A DNA stretch of 47,859 bases from Actinomycetes bacterium (GTDB taxonomy: Bacteria > Actinomycetota > Actinomycetes > Actinomycetales > Cellulomonadaceae), in contig JAEYUL010000210.1 in NCBI GenBank assembly GCA_023432565.1, positions 1 to 47,859 of the forward strand, in the 5' to 3' direction. The notes beneath the pieces are model-generated. The model saw nothing but the letters and a program-made list of their open reading frames with translations, ran no database searches and had not been told where the DNA came from. Numbering within the stretch: position 1 is the stretch's first letter; every line of letters starts with the position of its first letter. Positions 38,648 to 47,370 of this stretch are shown one piece after another. A program made the position numbers and the translations under genes.

Positions 38648-39363
38648 GCACGTCCGCACCGGCTGCACGAGACCTCACCGACGACGAGCTGCGGGCGCTC
38701 GCCGAGCAGGCGGGCGCCGAGCTCGAGGGCGCCCACCCGAGCGAGATCGTGGCCTGGGCCGCCCGGACCTTCGGTGACGGGCTGGTGCTCGCGTCGTCGA
38801 TGGGCGACGAGGCGCTCGTGCACCTCGCCGCCCACGCCGCGCCCGGCATCGAGGTCATCTTCCTCGACACCGGCTACCACTTCGCGGAGACCATCGGCAC
38901 GCGCGACTACTACGCCGAGTTCACCCCCGTCCGCCTCACGACCGTGCTGCCGCTGCGCACGGTCCCCGAGCAGGACGCCGAGCACGGTCCGCGCCTGCAC
39001 GACCGCGACCCGAACCTGTGCTGCGCGCTGCGCAAGGTCGAGCCGCTCGAACGCGGGCTCGCGCCCTACCGGGCGTGGATCACCGGCATGCGTCGCGAGG
39101 ACGCCCCGACCCGGACGGACATCCCGGTCGTCGGCTGGGACGCGCGCCGCGGCAAGGTCAAGCTGAACCCGCTGGCCGCCTGGACCCAGGCCGACGTGGA
39201 CGCCTACGTCGAGGCGAACGGCGTCGTCCTGAACCCCCTTCGTCAGGCGGGGTACACCTCGATCGGGTGTGCTCCCTGCACGCGCGCCGTCGCCCCGGGC
39301 GAGGACCCGCGGGCGGGGCGCTGGTCCGGTACCTCCAAGACGGAATGCGGTCTGCACACATGA
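38644..39363 (+). CDS. cysH: phosphoadenylyl/adenylyl-sulfate reductase (APS reductase type)
   Basis: A 239-residue PAPS-reductase-family enzyme. The extra Cys pairs Cys126-Cys127 (NLCCALRKVEP) and Cys209/Cys212 (GCAPCTRAV) bind a [4Fe-4S] cluster and mark it as an APS reductase, which matches the lack of an APS kinase in the operon. The catalytic Cys235 lies in the C-terminal ECGLH motif. The SSMGDEALVHL segment is the modified P-loop. It reduces APS to sulfite with thioredoxin as donor. GTG start overlaps cysX; the stop overlaps the ATG of cysD. Confidence 0.94.
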   Translation: MSTSAPAARDLTDDELRALAEQAGAELEGAHPSEIVAWAARTFGDGLVLASSMGDEALVHLAAHAAPGIEVIFLDTGYHFAETIGTRDYYAEFTPVRLTTVLPLRTVPEQDAEHGPRLHDRDPNLCCALRKVEPLERGLAPYRAWITGMRREDAPTRTDIPVVGWDARRGKVKLNPLAAWTQADVDAYVEANGVVLNPLRQAGYTSIGCAPCTRAVAPGEDPRAGRWSGTSKTECGLHT

Positions 39364-40304
39364 CGACGACGCTCGGCGCCCCGTCCCCCACCACCACGTC
39401 CGGTGACCGCCCCCGGCTCACGCAGCTCGACGCTCTCGAGTCCGAGGCGATCCACGTCATGCGCGAGGTCGCGGGCGAGTTCGAACGGCCCGTGCTGCTG
39501 TTCTCGGGCGGCAAGGACTCGATCGTCATGCTGCACCTGGCGCGCAAGGCGTTCTGGCCCGCCACGGTGCCGTTCACGCTGCTGCACGTCGACACGGGCC
39601 ACAACTTCCCGGAGGTGCTCGCCTACCGTGACGCGACGGTCGAGCAGCACCGGCTGCGGCTCGTCGTCGCGCACGTCCAGGACGCGATCGACGACGGCCG
39701 CGTCCACGAGCGGCCCGACGGCTCGCGCAACGCGCTGCAGACCGTCCCGCTGCTCGACGCGATCACCTCGCACCGCTTCGACGCGGTGTTCGGCGGCGGC
39801 CGGCGCGACGAGGAGAAGGCGCGCGCCAAGGAGCGCGTGTTCTCGCTGCGCGACGAGTTCGGGCAGTGGGACCCCCGACGTCAGCGGCCCGAGCTGTGGG
39901 ACCTGTACAACGGCCGGCACAAGCCGGGCGAGCACGTGCGCGTGTTCCCGCTGTCCAACTGGACCGAGCTCGACGTCTGGCGCTACATCGAGCGCGAGGA
40001 GATCGCCCTGCCGGAGATCTACTACGCGCACGAGCGCGAGGTGTTCGCCCGCGACGGCATGTGGCTGGCCCCCGGCGACTGGGGCGGCCCGCGGCCGGGA
40101 GAGACGCTCGAGACCCGGACGGTGCGCTACCGCACCGTGGGTGACATGAGCTGCACCGGGGCGGTCGAGTCGACCGCGACCACCGTCGCCGACGTCATCG
40201 CCGAGGTCGCCGCCAGCCGGCTGACCGAGCGCGGGGCGACGCGCGCCGACGACCGGGCCTCCGAGGCCGCCATGGAGGACCGCAAGCGCGAGGGCTACTT
40301 CTGA
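39360..40304 (+). CDS. cysD: sulfate adenylyltransferase subunit 2
   Basis: A 314-residue catalytic subunit of ATP sulfurylase. The PP-loop SGGKDS is at residues 49-54; family blocks LLHVDTGHNFPEVLAYRD, GGGRRDEEKARAKERVFSLRDEFGQWDP and PLSNWTELDVWRYIEREEI follow, and the protein ends with the typical MEDRKREGYF. With CysN it makes APS from sulfate and ATP, feeding CysH. It overlaps cysH by ATGA and cysN by one base (TGATG). Confidence 0.96.
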   Translation: MTTTLGAPSPTTTSGDRPRLTQLDALESEAIHVMREVAGEFERPVLLFSGGKDSIVMLHLARKAFWPATVPFTLLHVDTGHNFPEVLAYRDATVEQHRLRLVVAHVQDAIDDGRVHERPDGSRNALQTVPLLDAITSHRFDAVFGGGRRDEEKARAKERVFSLRDEFGQWDPRRQRPELWDLYNGRHKPGEHVRVFPLSNWTELDVWRYIEREEIALPEIYYAHEREVFARDGMWLAPGDWGGPRPGETLETRTVRYRTVGDMSCTGAVESTATTVADVIAEVAASRLTERGATRADDRASEAAMEDRKREGYF

Positions 40305-41764
40305 TGACGACCACGACGAACGCCACGACACCGGCCGCGGGTCCCCTCGCCGCCGAGCTCGACGGTGCCGCCCAGCACGCGCACCGCGAGCTCCTGCGCC
40401 TGGCGACGGCAGGCTCGGTCGACGACGGCAAGAGCACGCTCATCGGCCGTCTGCTCTACGACACGAAGTCCGTGCTGGCCGACCAGCTCTCTGCCGTCGA
40501 GCGTGCCACCGCGGCGCGCGGGGCCGCTGCGGGCGAGGTCGACCTCGCACTGCTCACCGACGGCCTGCGTGCCGAGCGTGAGCAGGGCATCACCATCGAC
40601 GTGGCCTACCGGTACTTCTCGACGGCACGCCGTGCCTTCGTCCTCGCGGACACCCCCGGCCACGTGCAGTACACGCGCAACATGGTGACCGGGGCGTCCA
40701 CGGCGCAGCTCGCCATCGTGCTGGTCGACGCGCGCAGGGGCGTCCTGGAGCAGACCCGCCGGCACGCGACCGTGGCCGCGCTGCTGGGCGTGCCGCACGT
40801 GCTGCTCGCGGTCAACAAGATGGACCTCGTCGACTTCGACGAGGCCACGTTCCGCGCGATCGCCCGCAACTTCGCGACGTACGGCGCGGGGCTGGGCCTG
40901 ACGGACGTGCTCGCGGTGCCGGTCTCGGCCCTCACGGGCGACAACGTGGTCGAGCGTTCCACGCGCACGCCCTGGTACGACGGCCCGACGCTCCTCGAGC
41001 ACCTCGAGACCGTGCCCGTCTCGGACCTGCGGGCCGACGACGAGCTGCGGCTACCCGTGCAGCTCGTGATCCGGCCGCGCACCGCCGAGCACCCCGACTA
41101 CCGCGGGTACGCGGGGCGCATCACGTCGGGCACGGTACGGGTCGGTGACGCGGTGACCGTGCTGCCCTCGGGCAAGACGAGCGTCGTGACCGGCATCGAC
41201 GAGTTCGGCGGCCCGCTCGAGGCCGCGGGCGCGGGGCGGTCGGTGACCGTGCGCCTGGCGGACGAGCTCGACATCGCGCGCGGCGACGTGCTCGTGCCGA
41301 CGGGCGCGACCACGACCGTCGGCCAGGACCTCGTCGGCACCGTCTGCTGGCTCTCCGAGCGCCGCTCGGTGCTCGGCGCGCGTCTGCTCGTGCGCATCGG
41401 CACCCGGACCGTGCGCGCCCTGCTGCGCGAGGTCACGGCCCGGCTGGACGTGGACACCCAGACCGTCGAGCTGGTGCGCGGCGTCGACACCCGCTACGCC
41501 GTCGACGCGACGGACACCTCGTCGGACGCCGCACCGTCGGCACTCGGGCTCAACGCGATCGGACGCGTGCACGTGCGGCTCGCCGAGCCCGTCCTGCTGG
41601 ACGACTACGCGGACCACCGGGGTACCGGCGCGTTCCTGCTGGTCGATCCCGCGGACGGCACGACCCTCGCGGCGGGCATGGTCGGCCCGACCCTCCTGGA
41701 CCGGCTCGCCCCGGACGAGGACGACGCCACGGACGCCGACTGGCTCGCCGGGGCGGGCATCTGA
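40304..41764 (+). CDS. cysN: sulfate adenylyltransferase subunit 1 (GTPase), no APS kinase domain
   Basis: A 486-residue translation-factor-like GTPase that drives APS formation by CysD. G motifs: GSVDDGKS at 37-44 (P-loop), DTPGHVQYTRNM (G3) and NKMDLVDF (G4). Two beta-barrel domains follow. The protein stops where the fused CysC kinase begins in CysNC proteins of mycobacteria, and no separate cysC is seen, consistent with the direct APS pathway. One-base overlaps (TGATG) link it to cysD and to the siroheme gene. Confidence 0.95.
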   Translation: MTTTTNATTPAAGPLAAELDGAAQHAHRELLRLATAGSVDDGKSTLIGRLLYDTKSVLADQLSAVERATAARGAAAGEVDLALLTDGLRAEREQGITIDVAYRYFSTARRAFVLADTPGHVQYTRNMVTGASTAQLAIVLVDARRGVLEQTRRHATVAALLGVPHVLLAVNKMDLVDFDEATFRAIARNFATYGAGLGLTDVLAVPVSALTGDNVVERSTRTPWYDGPTLLEHLETVPVSDLRADDELRLPVQLVIRPRTAEHPDYRGYAGRITSGTVRVGDAVTVLPSGKTSVVTGIDEFGGPLEAAGAGRSVTVRLADELDIARGDVLVPTGATTTVGQDLVGTVCWLSERRSVLGARLLVRIGTRTVRALLREVTARLDVDTQTVELVRGVDTRYAVDATDTSSDAAPSALGLNAIGRVHVRLAEPVLLDDYADHRGTGAFLLVDPADGTTLAAGMVGPTLLDRLAPDEDDATDADWLAGAGI

Positions 41765-42957
41765 TGCACGCGCTCTTCGTGGACGTGCGCGGCCGGCGGG
41801 TCGTCGTCGTCGGTGGCGGCCCCGTCGCCGCGCGCCGCGCGGCGCGGCTCGTCGAGGACGGCGCGGACGTGCTCGTCGTGGCGCCCGAGGTCTGCGAGGA
41901 CCTCGCCGCCCTGGTCGCGACGGCGCAGCGTCCGGGTGTGCGGTGGGAGCAGCGCGAGTACGTCACGGGCGACCTGCAGGGCGCGTGGCTCGTGCACACG
42001 GCGACAGGCGTGCGCAGCACGGACGCACGTGTCGCGGCGGACGCCGAGTCCGCTCGCGTGTGGTGCGTGCGTGCCGACGACGCCGCCCGCTCGTCGGCGT
42101 GGACGCCCGCGGTCGCGCGCGCCGACGACGTGCAGGTCGCGGTGAGCGCGGGCGCGGACCCCGTCCGTGCGGCGCGGCTGCGCTCGGCGATCGCCCTGCT
42201 GCTCGACACCGGCGCGCTCCCCCTGCGCAGGCACCGCCCGAACCCCGTGGGCGACGTCACGCTCGTCGGCGGCGGTCCCGGAGACCCGGCCCTGATCACC
42301 ACGAAAGGCCGGCGCGCACTGGCCCAGGCCGACGTCGTGGTCGTGGACCGGCTCGCGCCGCGTGAGCTGCTGGGCGAGCTCGATCCGGACGTCGAGGTCA
42401 TCGAAGCGGGCAAGGCGCCCCACGCGCACACCCTCACCCAGAGCGAGATCAACGCGGTCCTGGTCGAGCGGGCAGCGGCCGGCAAGCGGGTCGTCCGGCT
42501 CAAGGGCGGCGACCCGTACGTGCTCGGCCGCGGCGGCGAGGAGGTCCAGGCGTGCGTCGCGGCCGGGGTGCCCGTCACGGTGATCCCGGGCGTGACGAGC
42601 GCGATCGCGGGACCGGCAGCCGCCGGGATCCCGGTGACGCACCGGGGACTGGCTCGCCAGCTGACCATCGTCTCTGCGCACGACACCACTCCGGACTGGG
42701 CGTCGCTCGCGCGGCTCGAGGGGACGCTCGTGCTGCTCATGGGTGTCGCGCGGCTGCGCGAGTACGCCGACGCGCTCGTCGCGCACGGGCGAGGGGCTGC
42801 CACGCCGGTGGCCGTCGTGGAGAACGCGACGCTGCCCGGACAGCGCACCACGGTCGGCACGCTGGCCACGATCGCCGACCGCGCCCGCGAGCGCGGCGTG
42901 GCCAGCCCGGCCGTCATCGTGGTCGGTGACGTCGCCGCGCTCGCCGACGTCGGCTAG
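41764..42957 (+). CDS. cysG: siroheme synthase, CysG-like bifunctional enzyme
   Basis: A 397-residue fusion supplying siroheme for the sulfite reductase of the same operon. The N-terminal part (RVVVVGGGPVAARRAARLVEDGA at about 11-33) is the NAD-binding precorrin-2 dehydrogenase/ferrochelatase domain; from about residue 160 the SUMT methyltransferase follows with VTLVGGGPGDPALIT, GKRVVRLKGGDPYVLGRGGEE and VIPGVTSAIAGPAAAGIPVTHRG. The dehydrogenase part is short (about 155 residues against about 215 in E. coli CysG), so ferrochelatase activity may be reduced or located elsewhere. Last gene of the operon. Confidence 0.92.
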   Translation: MHALFVDVRGRRVVVVGGGPVAARRAARLVEDGADVLVVAPEVCEDLAALVATAQRPGVRWEQREYVTGDLQGAWLVHTATGVRSTDARVAADAESARVWCVRADDAARSSAWTPAVARADDVQVAVSAGADPVRAARLRSAIALLLDTGALPLRRHRPNPVGDVTLVGGGPGDPALITTKGRRALAQADVVVVDRLAPRELLGELDPDVEVIEAGKAPHAHTLTQSEINAVLVERAAAGKRVVRLKGGDPYVLGRGGEEVQACVAAGVPVTVIPGVTSAIAGPAAAGIPVTHRGLARQLTIVSAHDTTPDWASLARLEGTLVLLMGVARLREYADALVAHGRGAATPVAVVENATLPGQRTTVGTLATIADRARERGVASPAVIVVGDVAALADVG

Positions 42958-43008
42958 GCCCGTGCACCCGCAGGCGCCAGCGCGGCGGCGCGCCCGCGTG
43001 CACGGGCC

Positions 43009-43014
43009 TACGGT
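43009..43014 (+). promoter_or_regulatory. candidate -10 box TACGGT, leaderless start
   Basis: TACGGT lies 7 bases before the ATG at 43022, and no ribosome site is visible between them. This is the TANNNT-plus-start pattern of leaderless actinobacterial genes. Confidence 0.4.
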
Positions 43015-43021
43015 CTGACTC

Positions 43022-43837
43022 ATGACCGTGCCGACGCTCGACGTCCTGCTTCCCCGCTCGCAGTCGCCGCGTCGGCTCGAGCCGCGCGCTGACGAGGCCG
43101 AGCTCGTCGCCCTGCTCGACGACGGGCCCGCCGGTGAGCGGGAGCACGCCGGGCGGTCGCTCGTGGTGCGCGCGAACATGATCTCGACGCTCGACGGCGC
43201 AGCCACCGGTCCGGACCACGTGAGCGGCTCCATCAACGGTGCCGCGGATCTGCGCGTCTTCCAGGCGCTGCGCGCGGTGGCCGACGTCGTGCTCGTCGGA
43301 GCCGGAACCGTGCGCGCGGAGGGCTACGGCTCGCTCGACGTGCCGCCCCGGCTCGAGGGGACGCGACGCGCACGTGGCCGCGTGGCCCCGCCCGAGCTGG
43401 CCGTCATCACGCGCTCGGGCGACCTTCCGGCGGCCCTGCTCGACGCGCGGCGCCCACCGCTCGTCGTCACGACCGCCGCGAACCCGCACGTGGACGCGTT
43501 GCGCGGGCGCGTCGGAGGAGAGCGCGTCGTCGTCGCCGGTGAGCACGAGGTGGACCTCGTCGTGACCCTGCGTGCCCTCGTCGACCGTGGTCTGACGAGC
43601 GTGCTCGCCGAGGGCGGGCCCTCGCTGCTCGCCGAGCTCGTCGCGCGGGACCTCGTCGACGACCTCTTCCTCACGTGGTCGCCGACGCTCGTGGGCGGCC
43701 CGGCGCCGCGCGTGCTCGACGGCGGTCCGTGGCTCGCGCCGCCGCGCGACGCCACGCTGGTCCACCTGCTGCACGCCGACGGCGTGCTGCTCGGACGCTG
43801 GAGCCTGCGCAGGCCGCGGAGTCACGAGTCCCACTAG
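43022..43837 (+). CDS. RibD C-terminal-like pyrimidine reductase family protein
   Basis: A 271-residue NAD(P)H-dependent reductase-like protein of the riboflavin reductase (RibD_C/DHFR-like) superfamily. Visible features are RANMISTLDGAATGPDHVSGSINGAADLRVFQALRAVADVVLVGAGTVRAEGYG and the later GLTSVLAEGGPSLLAELVARDLVDDLFLTWSPTLVGG block, both typical. No deaminase domain is attached and no other riboflavin genes are nearby, so its substrate is open; many actinobacteria carry such stand-alone paralogues. It appears to be transcribed on its own from a leaderless promoter. Confidence 0.85.
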   Translation: MTVPTLDVLLPRSQSPRRLEPRADEAELVALLDDGPAGEREHAGRSLVVRANMISTLDGAATGPDHVSGSINGAADLRVFQALRAVADVVLVGAGTVRAEGYGSLDVPPRLEGTRRARGRVAPPELAVITRSGDLPAALLDARRPPLVVTTAANPHVDALRGRVGGERVVVAGEHEVDLVVTLRALVDRGLTSVLAEGGPSLLAELVARDLVDDLFLTWSPTLVGGPAPRVLDGGPWLAPPRDATLVHLLHADGVLLGRWSLRRPRSHESH

Positions 43838-43840
43838 GCT
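43835..43840 (+). promoter_or_regulatory. candidate -10 box TAGGCT, leaderless start
   Basis: TAGGCT begins with the TAG stop of the preceding gene and ends 6 bases before the GTG at 43847. No ribosome site is present, so a leaderless transcript is likely. Confidence 0.4.
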
Positions 43841-43846
43841 CGTCGC

Positions 43847-44332
43847 GTGACCGACACGATCCTGGTCCTCACCGAGGACACCCTCGCGCCCGTCGACATC
43901 CAGCATCTGCTCGCGCTCCACGAGGGCGAGGAGCTGGCGTATCACGTGCTGGTCCCTGCGGACTCCGACCGTCCGCTGCTGCCGACCATCGTCGACAACC
44001 TCGGCCTCGGTGACCTCAAGGACGCGCTGGCCCGGCTGCGCGGCAAGGAGCCGACCGTGCCCGAGGCCAAGGCGACCGCGCAGGAGCAGCTGTCCGCGAC
44101 GCTCGCCGAGTTCGCGGCGGCGGGGCGCTCCGCCACGGGAGAGGTCGTCGGCGACGACCCGCTGCCCGCGCTGCACAAGGCGATCGCCGACCGCGACGTC
44201 CGCGAGGTGGCGATCGTGACGTACCCGCACGCGTGGCTCGACACGTTCCACCAAGACTGGGCCTCGCGCGCGCGCGACGAGCTCGAGCTGCCCGTGCTGC
44301 ACCTGTACTCGGGCACGTCCGAGCTCGGCTGA
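43847..44332 (+). CDS. hypothetical protein, possible universal-stress-like fold
   Basis: A 161-residue acidic protein without signal peptide or membrane helix. It starts with a strand (DTILVLTEDTL), has a central helical stretch rich in Lys/Ala (PEAKATAQEQLSATLAEFAAAG), then VGDDPLPALHKAIADRDVREVAIVTYPHAWLDTFHQDWASRARDELELPVLHLYSGTSELG. The alternation of strands and helices and the late 'REVAIVTYPH' strand recall universal stress or nucleotide-binding alpha/beta folds, but the ATP-binding GxxG motif of UspA is absent. I do not recognise a precise family. Start GTG fits a leaderless transcript. It converges with the ATP-grasp gene. Confidence 0.75.
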   Translation: MTDTILVLTEDTLAPVDIQHLLALHEGEELAYHVLVPADSDRPLLPTIVDNLGLGDLKDALARLRGKEPTVPEAKATAQEQLSATLAEFAAAGRSATGEVVGDDPLPALHKAIADRDVREVAIVTYPHAWLDTFHQDWASRARDELELPVLHLYSGTSELG

Positions 44333-44339
44333 CGACGCC

Positions 44340-44377
44340 GGCCCGGTGGGACCCGGCGGGATCGCCCCGGCCGGGCC
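44340..44377. terminator. candidate bidirectional hairpin terminator
   Basis: GGCCCGG (44340-44346) pairs with CCGGGCC (44371-44377) around a GC-rich interior, between two converging genes. It lacks a U-tract. The remaining bases up to 44434 show no other feature. Confidence 0.4.
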
Positions 44378-44434
44378 CCGTCGAGCACACGCACCAGCGG
44401 CGTGCCCCGCTGCGCCGCAGGCGGTTGCGGGCGC

Positions 44435-45709
44435 CTAGAAGCCGGTGTCGGTCGGCTCGGGGTACCAGCGGCGGAACTTGCGGATCTGGTTCACCGCGGC
44501 CGCGAGCACGTAGAACCGCCGCCGGGGCGACAGGTCCCGGGAGTAGCGCAGCGGGTGCGCGGTGGCGCGGGTCCGGATGAGCCGCCGCACGCGAGCCGCG
44601 AGCTGCGGGTCGCGCACGTACCTCATCAGGAGCCGGTGCGGCAGGATCGAGTAGAGCACCTCGCGCTCGGCCACCACCGGCTCGACCGCACGCCCCAGGA
44701 TGCGGTCCTCCACGACGAAGCGCGTGGGGTTCGCCCCGGCCGCCGTGACGTAGTAGTTGTTGCGGCCGATGCGCGGGTTGACCTCGAAGAAGCGGAACTG
44801 GCCCGTCCTCGGGTCGACCTTGACGTCGAAGTTGGCGAAGCCGACGTAGCCCGTGCTCGTGAGGAAGCGGTGCGCCTGCTCGAGCATCGCGTCGTCCCGG
44901 TAGGTGATCATCGCCGCAGGGTTGCCCAGCCCGGACGGCGTGTGCTCCTCGAGCAGCACGTGCGCGCAGCAGGACAGCGTGACCACGCCGCGCTGGTCGA
45001 CGTAGGCGGTGACCGAGCGCATCTGGGTGTCGTCGCCGGGCACGAGCTCCTGCACGACGAAACGCCCTGCGTAACCGGCCTCCCGCAGCGATCGCCACAG
45101 CTCGGCCAGCTCGGCCGGCGACTGGATCTCGAAGACCTTCTTCTTGCCCGCGAACTCGACGTCCTGATAGTCCGCGCTGCTCGCCGCCTTCGCGATCAGC
45201 GGGTACTCGAGGTCGACCGGGACGTCGGGCTCCCCCGGGCCGAATCCCTGCACGATCGTGCGCGGGACCGAGATGTCGAGCTCCGCGCAGATCTCCGCGA
45301 ACGTCGCCTTGTCACTGATCCGCGCGAGCAGCTCGGCGGACAGGAACGGCACGGCGTAGAACGGCTCGAGCTCGTCTCGGTGCTCCACGACGACGCGCAC
45401 GAGCCAGTCCGAGTTCGCCATGAGCAGCAGCCGGCGGTCCGTCGTCCGGCGTGCGACCTCGAGCAGGCGGTCGACGAGCTGACGCGGGTCGTGCCCGTCC
45501 GCGACGATCTCGTGCCGCACGATCGACGAGTGCTGCACCGGACCGAGCGCGGCGCCGGCGACGACGACCGAGGTCACGCCGTACTGCTCGTGGAACGAGC
45601 GGGCGAGCGCGTAGACCCCGATGTCGGCACCCAGGATGACCGGCTGGAGCGGACGCCCGTCCAGCCGGTCCGGACCGGTGCTCGCGGCACCGAGAGGCTG
45701 CGTCGTCAC
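44435..45709 (-). CDS. ATP-grasp carboxylate-amine ligase, D-aspartate-ligase-like
   Basis: A 424-residue ATP-grasp enzyme. The N-terminal pre-ATP-grasp region reads QPVILGADIGVYALARSFHEQYG; the ATP-grasp core shows YPLIAKAASS, KKVFEI, FVVQELVPGDDTQMRS and the metal-binding GFANFDVKVDPRTGQFRFFEVNPRIGRNNYY. This overall pattern recalls the D-aspartate ligases that add D-Asp to the peptidoglycan side chain in enterococci and lactobacilli. Cellulomonas cell walls have Orn-D-Glu or Orn-D-Asp bridges (A4beta type), so a bridge-forming ligase is a reasonable guess, though family-level memory, not alignment, supports it. The GTG start overlaps the gnd stop as GTGA, an unexplained coupling to the pentose phosphate pathway. 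Confidence 0.72.
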   Translation of the reverse strand: MTTQPLGAASTGPDRLDGRPLQPVILGADIGVYALARSFHEQYGVTSVVVAGAALGPVQHSSIVRHEIVADGHDPRQLVDRLLEVARRTTDRRLLLMANSDWLVRVVVEHRDELEPFYAVPFLSAELLARISDKATFAEICAELDISVPRTIVQGFGPGEPDVPVDLEYPLIAKAASSADYQDVEFAGKKKVFEIQSPAELAELWRSLREAGYAGRFVVQELVPGDDTQMRSVTAYVDQRGVVTLSCCAHVLLEEHTPSGLGNPAAMITYRDDAMLEQAHRFLTSTGYVGFANFDVKVDPRTGQFRFFEVNPRIGRNNYYVTAAGANPTRFVVEDRILGRAVEPVVAEREVLYSILPHRLLMRYVRDPQLAARVRRLIRTRATAHPLRYSRDLSPRRRFYVLAAAVNQIRKFRRWYPEPTDTGF

Positions 45710-47166
45710 GCGTCCTGCTCGGTGCGGTCGCCGGACCACAGCGTGTGGAACGAGCCCTCGCGGTCGGTGCGGCGGTAGGTGTGCGCACCGAAGAAGTCGC
45801 GCTGCGCCTGGATCAGCGCGGCGGGCAGCCGCTCGGCGCGCACGCCGTCGTAGTAGGCCAGCGACGACGAGAACGCGGGCGTCGGCACGCCATGCAGCGC
45901 AGCCCCCGCGACGATCCGGCGCCACGCCGGGACGCCCGCGCCGACCGCCTGCGTGAAGTACTCGTCGGCGAGCAGCAGCGGCAGGTGAGCGTCGCGCTCG
46001 TACGCCTCGGTGATGCGGTTGAGGAACCGGGCGCGGATGATGCAGCCGCCGCGCCAGATCCGCGCCATCGCTCCGCGGTCGATGTTCCAGCCGAACTGCG
46101 CCGAGGCCGCCGCGATCTGGTCGAAGCCCTGCGAGTACGCGACGACCTTGGAGGCGTACAGCGCGAGCCGCACGTCCTCGACGAACGCGTCACGGTCCTC
46201 GACTGCCCACGGCTCGGCCCCCGCGACCAGCGTGTCGCGTGCCGCCTGGCGCTGAGGGACGCCGCCCGACAGCGCACGCGCGAACGTCGCCTCGGCGATG
46301 CCGGTGATCGGCACGCCCAGGTCGAGGCCGTTCTGCACGGTCCACCGGCCGGTGCCCTTCTGCTCCGCCTGGTCCAGCACGACGTCGACGAACGCCGCCC
46401 CGGTCGCGGCGTCCACGTGCTGCAGCACGTCGGCCGTGATCTCGATGAGGAACGACTCGAGGTCACCGGTGTTCCACTGCGCGAAGATCTCGCCGATCTG
46501 CGCGGCCGAGGCGCCCAGCCCCTGCTTGAGCAGGTCGTAGGCCTCCGCGATGAGCTGCATGTCGGCGTACTCGATGCCGTTGTGGACCATCTTGACGAAG
46601 TGGCCCGCACCGTCGGGGCCCACGTAGGTGCAGCACGGCACGCCGTCGACCTTGGCGGCGATCTTCTCGAGGATCGGACCGAGGGACTCGTACGACTCGC
46701 GCGTGCCGCCGGGCATGATCGAGGGACCGAGCAGCGCCCCCTCCTCGCCGCCCGAGACACCCGAGCCGACGAAGTGCAGCCCGTAGCCGCGCAGGGCGTT
46801 CTCCCGGCGGATCGTGTCCGGGAAGTGGGCGTTGCCGGCGTCCACGACGATGTCGCCGGGCTCCAGCAGCGGCACGAGCTCGTCGATGACCGCGTCGGTC
46901 GGGTCCCCGGCCTTGACCATGATCACGACCTTGCGCGGGCGCTCGAGCGACGCGACGAAGTCCGCGAGCGACTCCGACGGCACGAACGTCCCCTCGTCGC
47001 CGTGCTCGGCCACCAGCGACTGCGTCTTGGCGAACGACCGGTTGTGCACGGCCACCGTGAAGCCGTTGCGGGCGAAGTTGCGCGCCAGGTTGCGGCCCAT
47101 GACCGCCAGCCCCGTCACACCGATCTGCGCGGTCCCGACCTGACCGTCGGGTGCGATGTCGACCAT
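45706..47166 (-). CDS. gnd: 6-phosphogluconate dehydrogenase, decarboxylating (NADP)
   Basis: A 486-residue enzyme of the oxidative pentose phosphate pathway giving ribulose 5-phosphate, CO2 and NADPH. IGVTGLAVMGRNLARNFARNGFTVAVHNRS is the N-terminal Rossmann motif with the NADP-type Asn-Arg end; GSGVSGGEEGALLGPSIMPGG, the catalytic Lys/His region GAGHFVKMVHNGIEYADMQLIAEAYDLL, and IIRARFLNRITEAY are family signatures. The length is that of the long E. coli-type dimeric enzyme. AAGGAG lies about 11 bases upstream of the ATG, a rather long distance. The downstream ATP-grasp gene overlaps by 4 bases. The 204 bases upstream hold no gene. Confidence 0.95.
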   Translation of the reverse strand: MVDIAPDGQVGTAQIGVTGLAVMGRNLARNFARNGFTVAVHNRSFAKTQSLVAEHGDEGTFVPSESLADFVASLERPRKVVIMVKAGDPTDAVIDELVPLLEPGDIVVDAGNAHFPDTIRRENALRGYGLHFVGSGVSGGEEGALLGPSIMPGGTRESYESLGPILEKIAAKVDGVPCCTYVGPDGAGHFVKMVHNGIEYADMQLIAEAYDLLKQGLGASAAQIGEIFAQWNTGDLESFLIEITADVLQHVDAATGAAFVDVVLDQAEQKGTGRWTVQNGLDLGVPITGIAEATFARALSGGVPQRQAARDTLVAGAEPWAVEDRDAFVEDVRLALYASKVVAYSQGFDQIAAASAQFGWNIDRGAMARIWRGGCIIRARFLNRITEAYERDAHLPLLLADEYFTQAVGAGVPAWRRIVAGAALHGVPTPAFSSSLAYYDGVRAERLPAALIQAQRDFFGAHTYRRTDREGSFHTLWSGDRTEQDA

Positions 47167-47370
47167 GCTGCGTGGTGCTCCTTCGATTGTCGCCGCGACA
47201 GGGCGGACGGGCCCGGTCCGCGATCGTCGGCAGGACGAGATCGCCCTGGCCGTGCGGGACCGGCGCCACGAACCCGTGGCTCCTGCCGGATGTCGTGGAC
47301 CCGGCCGCGTGTGGCCGGGAACGGTGCCGCCTCAGCCTAGTGCGCCCTCGCGCGGCCGCCTCGGCGGCGA

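Noticed and set aside
40304..42957. APS kinase (cysC) as domain or gene
   Set aside because: CysN ends without a kinase domain and the next gene is siroheme synthase; CysH has the Fe-S cysteines of an APS reductase, so none is needed.
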